DNA of 5,195 nucleotides from an uncultured Actinomycetes bacterium (GTDB lineage: Bacteria > Actinomycetota > Thermoleophilia > Solirubrobacterales > 70-9): NCBI GenBank assembly GCA_946479725.1, contig CAMLHB010000173.1, forward strand, positions 1 to 5,195, written 5' to 3'. Of this stretch, positions 1-5,195 are shown piece by piece. The notes under the pieces were generated by a model that was not told the origin of the DNA, searched no databases, and saw only the letters and a program-made list of their open reading frames with translations. Every line of letters starts with the position of its first letter. Positions within the stretch are counted from its first letter, which is position 1. A program made the translations under genes and the position numbers.

Positions 1-360
1 GTCGCCCTCGACGACCTGCCGGAGATCGACTTCGTCCTCTGCGGCTCGGTCGCGGTCAACCTCAGCGGCGCCCGGGTGGGAAAAGGCGGCGGCTACCACG
101 ACCTCGAGTACGGGATTCTCACCGACGCCGGCAAGATCGACGCCCACACCACAGTCGCCACCACCGTCCACCCGATCCAGATCCTCCGCCAGCACCTGAT
201 GGTCACCGACCACGATCTGCCCTGCGACCTGATCGCGACGCCGCGCGCGGTGATCGAGATCGAGCGCCAGTACGACCGGCCGCGCGGGATCCTCTGGGAC
301 CACCTGCAACCGCCGCAGATCCGGGAGATCCCGGTTCTGGAAAGGATGGGATATGCCTGA
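1..360 (+). CDS. 5-formyltetrahydrofolate cyclo-ligase family protein, C-terminal part (5' end outside window)
   Basis: The open frame runs from base 1 to a TGA at 358-360 and encodes the last 119 residues; the start lies upstream of the window. The key signature is GKGGGYHDLE at visible residues 27-36. It corresponds to the glycine-rich G-x-G-G-G-Y-x-D loop of the COG0212 family, which binds ATP and the folate substrate. It is followed by a TTVATTVHPIQ-like strand and a late RGILWDHL motif (near residues 97-104). Canonical enzymes convert 5-formyl-THF to 5,10-methenyl-THF with ATP in the cytosol. The YHDLE form, rather than YYDR, looks closer to the MTHFSD-like or archaeal/actinobacterial branch, whose activity is less well established. 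The family is therefore secure and the exact reaction is inferred. The gene overlaps the following hydrolase gene by 8 bases (ATGCCTGA), which indicates an operon. Its own promoter is not in view. Confidence 0.85.
   Translation, partial: VALDDLPEIDFVLCGSVAVNLSGARVGKGGGYHDLEYGILTDAGKIDAHTTVATTVHPIQILRQHLMVTDHDLPCDLIATPRAVIEIERQYDRPRGILWDHLQPPQIREIPVLERMGYA
341..346 (+). promoter_or_regulatory. Ribosome binding site for the alpha/beta hydrolase
   Basis: The sequence AAAGGA lies 6 bases before the ATG at 353, inside the 3' end of the upstream cyclo-ligase gene. It fixes the 353 start and allows ribosomes to restart after finishing the upstream gene. It is the best Shine-Dalgarno-like site seen before any complete gene in this window. 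Confidence 0.65.
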
Positions 361-1306
361 GCCCGAGCGCCAACCGCTCCCCGCCTTCCCCGGCACCGAT
401 TACGGCGACCCGGACCCGGAGTGGCTGAAGATCGACTGGCGGGACCACCTGCACCAGGTCGACCTGCCGGGAGCGGCGGCGGTGAACTACGCCGAGATCG
501 GCAAGGGCGAGCCGATTCTCTTCATCCACGGGCTCGCCGGCTGCTGGCGCAACTGGCTCGAAAACCTCCCCTACTTCGGCCGCACCCATCGGGCGATCTC
601 GATCGACCTGCCCGGATTCGGCGACAGCCCGATGCCCTCCTGGGAGATCTCGATGCCGAACTACGGGCGGCTGATCCACGACTTTTGCGAGCGCCTGGGA
701 ATCGACCGCGTGGCGGCGCTGGTCGGCAACTCGATGGGCGGCTTCATCGCGACCGAGGCGGTGATCGAAGAGCCGCAGCGCTTCGACCGGTTGGTCTTGA
801 TCTCCGCCGCCGGGATCAGCTTCGCCGAGTGGGAGGGTCGTTCGCTCGACGCCGCCGCCCGCATCTTCAAAGCGGCGATCCCGATGCTCAGCGGGGAACG
901 GCGCGTTTACTGGACGACGCCGCGGGGGCGCAAGATCGCCTTCGGCCGAATCTTCCGCAATCCCAACAAACTGCGCCCCGAGCTGCTAGCCGAGCAGGTC
1001 CGCCCCGGCCTGCAGGCGCCGGGCTTCTCCGACGCCCTCGCCGCAACCTGGGGCTACGACACCCGCGAGCGGCTGCCCGAAATCGAGATTCCGACGATGG
1101 TCGTCTGGGGCCTCAACGACCAGGTCGTCCCGGTCGAGGGGGCGCTCGGGTACCACCGCCTGATCCCGAAGTCCCGGCTGGAGATTTTCGAGCGCACGGG
1201 CCACCTGCCGATGCTCGAGCGCCCGCAAAGGTTCAACCCCCTGCTCGACGAATTCATCGAGTCTTCGCAACCGTTGCGGGCAGCGCAGGACACCGCCGTC
1301 GGTTGA
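353..1306 (+). CDS. Alpha/beta-fold hydrolase (substrate unknown)
   Basis: This is a complete 317-residue protein with the classical alpha/beta-hydrolase layout. An oxyanion-side HG motif (HGLAG, 59-63) is followed by DLPGFGDS (85-92) after strand 4. The nucleophile elbow GNSMGG (125-130) places the catalytic serine at 127. A cap-like helical segment spans about 160-235. The acid is Asp256 in WGLNDQVVP, and the histidine is His284 in RTGHLPMLERP. The triad Ser-Asp-His is therefore complete, and the serine nucleophile argues against a haloalkane dehalogenase, which uses Asp. No signal peptide or lipobox is visible, so the protein is probably cytosolic. Such proteins may be esterases, C-C bond hydrolases, lactonases or perhydrolases, and the sequence does not decide among them. 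The start overlaps the stop of the cyclo-ligase gene by 8 bases and has a good ribosome binding site. The stop codon abuts a large palindrome. Confidence 0.92.
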   Translation: MPEPERQPLPAFPGTDYGDPDPEWLKIDWRDHLHQVDLPGAAAVNYAEIGKGEPILFIHGLAGCWRNWLENLPYFGRTHRAISIDLPGFGDSPMPSWEISMPNYGRLIHDFCERLGIDRVAALVGNSMGGFIATEAVIEEPQRFDRLVLISAAGISFAEWEGRSLDAAARIFKAAIPMLSGERRVYWTTPRGRKIAFGRIFRNPNKLRPELLAEQVRPGLQAPGFSDALAATWGYDTRERLPEIEIPTMVVWGLNDQVVPVEGALGYHRLIPKSRLEIFERTGHLPMLERPQRFNPLLDEFIESSQPLRAAQDTAVG

Positions 1307-1353
1307 CGATTGGTGAATTAGACCCCCTATAGGGAGTACAACTCACCAATCGT
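1306..1353 (-). terminator. 48-bp imperfect palindrome between convergent genes; probable 3'-end hairpin
   Basis: The perfect 11-bp outer arms are ACGATTGGTGA (1306-1316) and TCACCAATCGT (1343-1353). The centre is the perfect 10-bp palindrome CCCTATAGGG (1325-1334), and both share one axis of symmetry. Over the full length 20 of 24 positions pair. In RNA read leftward from ilvD, three of the four mismatches become G-U wobbles, whereas in the rightward RNA all four remain mismatches. The hairpin begins 3 bases after the ilvD stop, and its other edge touches the last base of the hydrolase stop. No T-run follows on either strand, so it is not a classical intrinsic terminator. It could be a U-tract-free terminator, an mRNA 3'-end stabiliser, or a copy of a dispersed palindromic repeat. 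The structure is certain; the role is inferred. Confidence 0.55.
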
Positions 1354-1356
1354 GGC

Positions 1357-3048
1357 TCAGGTGATCGCGCCCTTCGACGCGGATGAGACGGTCGCCGCGT
1401 ACTTGGCCATGACGCCGCGGGTGTAGAGCGGCTCGGGCTGCTCGTATTCCTCGACCCGCTTGGCCATCTCCTCGTCGGAGAGGGCGACGCTGAGGCTGCG
1501 GTTGTCGATGTCGACGGTGATCTCGTCACCCTCGCGGATCGCCGCGATCGGGCCGCCCTTCGCCGCCTCGGGGGCAACGTGGCCGATCATCAGGCCGCGG
1601 GTGGCGCCGGAGAAGCGGCCGTCGGTGACCATCGCCACGCTCTCGCCGAGCCCCTCGCCGACGATCGCCGCGGTCACCTGCAGCATCTCCCGCATCCCGG
1701 GACCGCCGACCGGCCCCTCGTTGCGGATGACGACGATGTCGCCGGGATTGATCTGTTGGTCCTTGACGGCGCGAAAGCACTCCTCTTCGGACTCGAAGGT
1801 GCGGGCGGGGCCGGTCTGCTGGCGCCGCTCGGTGCCGGCGACCTTGACCACGGAGCCTTCTGGCGCGAGGTTGCCCCGCAGGATCGCCAGCCCGCCTTCG
1901 GGCTTCAGCGGGTCCTCGACGGCCCGCACCACTTCCTGGTCGGGCGCCTCGGCCGCGGCGGCGGCTTCTTCGCCGATCGTCTTCCCGGTGACGGTGATCG
2001 CCTCACCGTGGAGGATCCCGGCTTTGGCCAGGCGCTTGAGGATCACCGGCACGCCGCCGGCGGCGTAGAGGTCGGTGGCGACGAAGCGGCCGCCCGGCTT
2101 GAGGTCGGCGAAGAGCGGCGTCTGGCGCGAGATCCGCTCGAAGTCGTCCATCGTCAGCTCGATTCCGAGCTCGTGGGCGAGGGCGATCATGTGGAGGACG
2201 CCGTTGGTCGAGCCGCCCGAGGCGCAGATGCAGGCGATCGCGTTCTCCAGCGACTCGCGGGTGATGATCCTGCTCGGCCGCAGGTCGTTGACGAGGACGT
2301 TGATCACCAGCTCGCCGACTTTCTCGGCGACGGTCTGCTTGACGTCGTCTTCGGCCGGGACCATCGCCGAGCCGCCGGCGCTGATCCCCAGCGCCTCGAA
2401 GGCACAGGCCATCGTGTTGGCGGTGAACTGGCCGCCGCAGGCCCCGGCCCCGGGGCTGGCTACGCCCTCGAGCTCGTGCAGTTCCTCGTCGGTCATGTTG
2501 CCGGCGTTGTGGGCGCCGATCGCCTCGAAGATGTCGAGGATGGTGACGTCGCGGCCATGCCAGTGGCCGGGGGCGATAGAGCCGCCGTAGAGCAGCACCG
2601 AGGGGACGTCGAGCCGGGCCAGCGCCATCGCACATCCCGGGATCGTCTTGTCGCAGGCGCAGAGGGCGACGATCGCATCGAACTGGTAGCCGCGCGCCAT
2701 CAGCTCGATCGAGTCGGCGATCACCTCGCGGCTGACCAGCGAGGCCTTCATCCCCTGGGTGCCCATCGTCACCCCGTCGGAGATGGCCACCGTGTTGAAC
2801 TCCATCGGCGTCCCGCCGGCGGCCCGCACCCCCTCTTTGACGTGCTCGGCCAGCGCCCGCAGGTGAAAGTTGCAGGGCATCGCCTCGGTCCACGTATTCG
2901 CAATCCCGATCGTCGGCCGGCTCAGAGCGTCGTCGTCGAAACCGATCCCCTTCATGTAGGCGCGCGAGTGGGCGCGGTCGGGGCCGTCGAAAACGGCCGC
3001 CGAGCGGGGACGGGGCAGCTTGGTCGCGGTATCACCGTTCGTGCTCAT
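1357..3048 (-). CDS. ilvD: Dihydroxy-acid dehydratase (EC 4.2.1.9)
   Basis: The enzyme dehydrates 2,3-dihydroxy-isovalerate and 2,3-dihydroxy-3-methylvalerate to the 2-oxo acids that lead to valine, leucine and isoleucine (and pantothenate). It is a cytosolic Fe-S enzyme. The 563 residues match the usual length of the short family members. The expected cluster cysteines are Cys59 (MPCN), Cys132 (in [10 protein letters not shown], family signature 1) and Cys204 (GACGGQFT). Three cysteines in these positions fit the [2Fe-2S] or [4Fe-4S] sites of the family. Probable Mg ligands are Asp91 (ISDG), Asp133, Lys134 (carbamylated in relatives) and Glu454 (GMREM). Ser480 in [11 protein letters not shown] is the expected catalytic base (signature 2). 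I chose the ATG at 3048 because family similarity begins soon after it ([12 protein letters not shown]). A TTG at 3105 would add 19 residues, but it has no ribosome site and would read through the promoter-like sequence. Edd (phosphogluconate dehydratase) and sugar-acid dehydratases are related, but the GITRG-type regions and overall pattern favour IlvD. Confidence 0.96.
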   Translation of the reverse strand: MSTNGDTATKLPRPRSAAVFDGPDRAHSRAYMKGIGFDDDALSRPTIGIANTWTEAMPCNFHLRALAEHVKEGVRAAGGTPMEFNTVAISDGVTMGTQGMKASLVSREVIADSIELMARGYQFDAIVALCACDKTIPGCAMALARLDVPSVLLYGGSIAPGHWHGRDVTILDIFEAIGAHNAGNMTDEELHELEGVASPGAGACGGQFTANTMACAFEALGISAGGSAMVPAEDDVKQTVAEKVGELVINVLVNDLRPSRIITRESLENAIACICASGGSTNGVLHMIALAHELGIELTMDDFERISRQTPLFADLKPGGRFVATDLYAAGGVPVILKRLAKAGILHGEAITVTGKTIGEEAAAAAEAPDQEVVRAVEDPLKPEGGLAILRGNLAPEGSVVKVAGTERRQQTGPARTFESEEECFRAVKDQQINPGDIVVIRNEGPVGGPGMREMLQVTAAIVGEGLGESVAMVTDGRFSGATRGLMIGHVAPEAAKGGPIAAIREGDEITVDIDNRSLSVALSDEEMAKRVEEYEQPEPLYTRGVMAKYAATVSSASKGAIT

Positions 3049-3056
3049 GGCAGGCA

Positions 3057-3062
3057 AATCTA
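3057..3062 (-). promoter_or_regulatory. Possible -10 box giving a leaderless ilvD transcript
   Basis: In the 70-base gap between thiD and ilvD the leftward strand reads TAGATT, a match to the actinobacterial -10 pattern TANNNT. It ends 8 bases before the A of the ilvD ATG, so transcription would start at or within a base or two of the start codon. No Shine-Dalgarno sequence precedes that ATG (the bases are TGCCTGCC), which fits leaderless translation. The -35 side is weak: the best candidate is TTCGCG at 3079-3084 with a 16-base spacer. The same gap holds a small GGCG-TTCG-CGCC hairpin (3077-3088) just upstream. No T-box or other leader could fit. Confidence 0.35.
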
Positions 3063-3118
3063 CTGAGCGCAACCGTGGCGCGAACGCCCCGCATTGGTCC
3101 CGCAAGTGGACAAACTGG

Positions 3119-3943
3119 TCACTTCAGCCCGAGCGCGTTGACCGGGCCGGGCCCCTTCCCGATCCCGCGCAGCCCGGCGCCGACCGCCGCCGAGGCGATC
3201 TCCCGAGCCTTGCGCGCCGCCTCCAGCGGCTCCTCCCCCCGGGCGAGGTACGCCGCCAGTGCCGAGGAATGGGTACAGCCGGACCCGTGCGCAGCCCCAT
3301 CCGGGTGCCGCTCGCCCGGGATCTCGACCACCTGCTCACCGTCGAAGAAGAGGTCGATCAACTCCTCGCTGTGCCCACCGGTGACGACGACCGCCTTGGG
3401 ACCCGGCGCATGCGGACCGAGGGCCTGCGGACCAAGCGCCAGCACTCCCCGCGCCAGATCCTCCTGGCTCGCCCCTTCCCCCAGCCCCGCCAGGGCTCGG
3501 GCCTCAGGAATATTCGGCGTGACCACCGTGCAAACGGGAAGCAAGACCTCTACGAGGGCCTTCCTCGTCTCGTCGTCCAAGAGGACAGCGCCACTCTCAG
3601 CCACCATCACCGGATCGATCACAACAGGCGCATGCTGGACGCCCATGTACGTGAGGCCGACCGCGACCGCATCGATCGTCTCCGGAGAACCGAGCATCCC
3701 GATCTTGACCGCGTCGACTCCGATGTCTTCTGCACTCGCCAGGATCTGGGCGAAGACCGCCTGTGGCGAGACCAACTCGACATGATGGACGCCGCGAGTG
3801 TTCTGCGCGGTGATCGCGGTGATTGCCGTCATCCCGTGAACGCCGCAGCGCGCGAACGCCTTCAGATCGGCCTGGATCCCGGCACCTCCGCCGGAGTCGG
3901 AGCCGGCGATGGAGAGGGCAGTTGGTGGGTTGTTGGGACGCAT
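3119..3943 (-). CDS. thiD: Hydroxymethylpyrimidine/phosphomethylpyrimidine kinase
   Basis: ThiD phosphorylates 4-amino-5-hydroxymethyl-2-methylpyrimidine (HMP) to HMP-P and then to HMP-PP, the pyrimidine half of thiamine. It is a cytosolic ribokinase-fold enzyme. The 274 residues fit a single-domain ThiD with no ThiE or TenA fusion. The N-terminal signature [14 protein letters not shown] is at 13-26, followed by TAITAQNT (42-49), KIGMLGS (80-86), DPVM (110-113), TPN (142-144) and VVVTGGH (185-191). The anion-hole motif HGSGCTHSS is at 219-227, with the probable catalytic Cys223. Pyridoxal kinases share the fold, but the early [10 protein letters not shown] block and this Cys motif favour ThiD. 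The ATG at 3943 is the only sensible start, because the conserved block begins 12 residues later. It lies 12 bases after the dprA stop and has no recognisable ribosome binding site; the gap is pyrimidine-rich. A TPP riboswitch is absent and could not fit. Three pentapeptide repeats occupy residues 170-184. Confidence 0.95.
   Translation of the reverse strand: MRPNNPPTALSIAGSDSGGGAGIQADLKAFARCGVHGMTAITAITAQNTRGVHHVELVSPQAVFAQILASAEDIGVDAVKIGMLGSPETIDAVAVGLTYMGVQHAPVVIDPVMVAESGAVLLDDETRKALVEVLLPVCTVVTPNIPEARALAGLGEGASQEDLARGVLALGPQALGPHAPGPKAVVVTGGHSEELIDLFFDGEQVVEIPGERHPDGAAHGSGCTHSSALAAYLARGEEPLEAARKAREIASAAVGAGLRGIGKGPGPVNALGLK
3392..3436 (-). repeat. Three tandem 15-base repeats inside thiD
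   Basis: Read in the thiD direction, the units are CTTGGTCCGCAGGCC, CTCGGTCCGCATGCG and CCGGGTCCCAAGGCG. Units 1 and 2 agree at 12 of 15 bases, and units 2 and 3 at 10 of 15. They encode [15 protein letters not shown] (residues 170-184), a Gly/Pro-rich stretch just before the VVVTGGH strand. The repeat is in frame and would lengthen a surface loop. It is probably a small tandem duplication that has since diverged. Confidence 0.75.
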
Positions 3944-3955
3944 CGGGAAGAGAGC

Positions 3956-5080
3956 CTAAAGAGACGCCTGGTGAGTTGACGGAGTAAGGGTGCGCGAGTA
4001 GGTGCCCAAGCTGGAGCAGGTGAGGTAGCCGAGCAGCTCCAAGCGGGCCAGGGCGGCGGCCGCGGTAGGACCGGATAGACCCGTCTCAGCCGCAACTGCG
4101 TCGCAGGTCGACTCACCGGCTTCGACGGCGGCGAGCGCTAGCTCTAGTTGTGGGTCGAGGGTCGGGACGCTGTGGTTGATCGGCCTGCGGCCCGGCCCGA
4201 GCATGGCGTCGAGGACGTCTTGAGCGTCGCGGACGACGTGGGCGCCGCTGGCGAGGAGGGCGTTGGGGCCGGCGGAGGCGCGAGAGGTGACCGGCCCCGG
4301 GACGGCGCCGAGGTCGCGGCCGAGGTCGGCGGCGAGGTCCGTCGTGATCAGGGAGCCGGACCGTTTCGCGGCCTCGACGACGACGGTCATGCCGGCGAGG
4401 GCGGCCATGATCCGGTTGCGGGCCGGGAAGGTCCAGCGCCAGGGGGTGGCGCCGGGCGGCAGCTCCGAGATCACCAGGCCGACTTCGCCGATGCGGCGCC
4501 AGAGTGAGCGGTGGCTTGCCGGGTAGGCGACGTCGGGGCCACAGCCGAGGACGGCGATCGTGCGGCCGGCGTCGAGGGCGCCGCGGTGGGCGCAGCCGTC
4601 GATTCCGAAGGCGAGGCCGCTGACGACGACCATCCCCGCCGCGGCCAGCTCCCGCCCCAGTTCACGCGCAACCTCGCGGCCGTAGGAGGTGGCGCGGCGG
4701 GCGCCGACGATCGTCACCGCTTCGAACGGTTCCAGGCCGTCGAGCAGCTTCGGGCTGCCGCGCCCGATCAACGCCCACGGCGCATCGGCCGCGTCCCGCA
4801 GCGAGCCCGGATAGAGATCGCCGTGCCGGCAGCAGGCCCAGCACCCCGCCATCGCCAGCTCTTCGTTCAGCCGCTCCTCCGGCAGCGCCGCGATCCGCGA
4901 CAGCAGCTGTCCCGTCACCTTCGGCGCCGCCACCTCGACCAGCTCCTCGTTCGACAGCCGCAGCAGCTCAGGTGAGCGCGAGCCAACCTCGCCGGTCGCG
5001 ATCCGCTCGACGTAGGGACCGAGGTCGGCCAGCAGCCAGGAGCGGCGCAGGCACTCCGGGCAGGCGCGAGGCTCAGACAT
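3956..5080 (-). CDS. dprA: DNA-processing protein DprA (Smf family)
   Basis: DprA binds incoming single-stranded DNA in the cytosol, shields it from nucleases and loads RecA during natural transformation. The 374 residues include an N-terminal region of about 1-115 with cysteines at 7, 10, 80, 83 and 84. The Rossmann-like DprA core spans about 118-292. It carries [10 protein letters not shown] (125-134), SGLAFGID (154-161), AVLGCG (176-181), the run SELPPG with FPARNRI (205-224), and SGSLITT with VPGP (241-263). A C-terminal winged-helix-like segment lies at about 309-363. The family motif usually reads LITA-x-x-A and AVPG; here it reads LITTDLA and GAVPG, which are mild changes. The ATG at 5078-5080 overlaps the stop of the upstream ComM-like gene by 8 bases (ATGTCTGA). 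The only purine-rich tract (GGGAG) sits one base before the ATG, so translation probably depends on coupling. The last 70 or so codons use more A/T-ending codons than the first half. Confidence 0.95.
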   Translation of the reverse strand: MSEPRACPECLRRSWLLADLGPYVERIATGEVGSRSPELLRLSNEELVEVAAPKVTGQLLSRIAALPEERLNEELAMAGCWACCRHGDLYPGSLRDAADAPWALIGRGSPKLLDGLEPFEAVTIVGARRATSYGREVARELGRELAAAGMVVVSGLAFGIDGCAHRGALDAGRTIAVLGCGPDVAYPASHRSLWRRIGEVGLVISELPPGATPWRWTFPARNRIMAALAGMTVVVEAAKRSGSLITTDLAADLGRDLGAVPGPVTSRASAGPNALLASGAHVVRDAQDVLDAMLGPGRRPINHSVPTLDPQLELALAAVEAGESTCDAVAAETGLSGPTAAAALARLELLGYLTCSSLGTYSRTLTPSTHQASL

Positions 5081-5195
5081 GCTCCCGCCGCCGCATCTGC
5101 AGAGCCTGGGCCATCTGCTCCTCGCCGATCTCGTCCAGGCCCGCCAGGTCGCTCAAGGTCTGCGCCAGGCGCAGCGCCCGGTCGTGGGCGCGGCC
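5073..5195 (-). CDS. ComM/YifB-type Mg-chelatase-like AAA+ protein, C-terminal end (5' part outside window)
   Basis: The leftward frame from the window edge to the TGA at 5073-5075 encodes the last 40 residues. It begins GRAHDRALRLAQTLSDLAG and continues with DEIGEEQMAQALQMRR before the end. This matches the C-terminal helical bundle of ComM/YifB proteins, which typically read like R-x-x-D/H-R-x-L-R-x-A-R-T-I-A-D-L-x-G followed by I-x-x-x-H-x-x-E-A-L-x-x-R. ComM is a hexameric helicase that promotes branch migration when foreign DNA is integrated. The call is strengthened by position, because comM and dprA are often adjacent. The AAA+ core is not visible, so catalytic integrity cannot be judged. 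Confidence 0.8.
   Translation of the reverse strand, partial: GRAHDRALRLAQTLSDLAGLDEIGEEQMAQALQMRRREHV

Noticed and set aside
203..679. Leftward open frame of 158 codons across the cyclo-ligase/hydrolase junction
   Set aside because: It lies opposite two well-supported genes and its translation is Arg/Gly/Ala/Pro-rich without recognisable motifs.
1303..1333. Sigma-70-like pair TTGACG and TATAGG on the rightward strand
   Set aside because: The spacer is 19 bases, both boxes fall in the stop codon/palindrome, and there is no rightward gene downstream.
1315..1337. Resemblance to a T7-class phage promoter (17 of 23 positions by eye, including TATAGGGAG)
   Set aside because: The match arises from the centre of the palindrome, key upstream bases differ, no phage genes are present, and it would fire into the convergent ilvD gene.
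1579..3066. Long rightward open frame of 495 codons opposite ilvD
   Set aside because: High-GC genes with G/C-rich third positions suppress stops on the opposite strand. The translation is low-complexity, rich in Asp/Arg/Gly/Ala, and shows no family motif.
3049..3105. TTG start for ilvD at 3105 giving a 19-residue extension
   Set aside because: There is no ribosome binding site, the extra residues do not look like the IlvD N-terminus, and the ATG at 3048 lies close to where family similarity begins.
3104..3124. Inverted repeat AAGTG/CACTT around the thiD stop as a terminator
   Set aside because: Only 5 bp of stem with an 11-base loop and no T-run; this is expected by chance.
3936..3960. TAGGCT as a -10 box for thiD, 9 bases before its ATG
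   Set aside because: It overlaps the dprA stop codon, no convincing -35 is present, and a 12-base gap between same-strand genes makes co-transcription the simpler reading.
3020..3979. Rightward open frame of 319 codons opposite thiD
   Set aside because: It is a shadow of thiD, rich in Arg and Asp, and crosses the start of ilvD and the thiD-ilvD gap with no sign of coding.

Overview
This is a gene-dense, high-GC window (roughly two-thirds G+C by eye) made of bacterial housekeeping genes. The base composition, the strongly G/C-biased third codon positions, a MTHFSD-like folate cyclo-ligase of the kind common in actinobacteria, and a possible leaderless start with a TANNNT -10 box all suggest an actinobacterium. 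The class Thermoleophilia (Solirubrobacter-like) is my best guess, but this is inferred from overall appearance and was not tested by any search.

There are two converging transcription units. On the left, reading rightward, are the 3' end of a 5-formyltetrahydrofolate cyclo-ligase family gene (1-360) and a complete alpha/beta-hydrolase gene (353-1306). They overlap by 8 bases and are probably translationally coupled. On the right, reading leftward, are the 3' end of a ComM/YifB-type AAA+ gene (5073-5195), dprA (3956-5080, also an 8-base overlap), thiD (3119-3943, 12 bases after dprA) and ilvD (1357-3048, 70 bases after thiD). The two units meet at a 50-base gap that is almost entirely filled by one 48-bp imperfect palindrome (1306-1353).

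Functionally, comM and dprA form a DNA-processing pair: DprA protects single-stranded DNA and loads RecA, and ComM is a branch-migration helicase. Both act on DNA taken up in natural transformation. thiD phosphorylates the thiamine pyrimidine, ilvD makes the 2-oxo acids for valine, isoleucine and leucine, and the left unit touches one-carbon folate metabolism. The last two genes of the leftward unit are metabolically unrelated to the first two, and ilvD may have its own promoter in the 70-base gap.

I found no mobile element, CRISPR array, RNA gene or riboswitch, and no convincing new multi-gene system. The items most worth a second look are: the palindrome, whose mismatches become G-U wobbles only in the ilvD-strand RNA; the possible leaderless ilvD start; a triplicated 15-base repeat inside thiD; a possible four-cysteine metal site at the start of DprA; and a local shift in third-position base use around the dprA/thiD junction.
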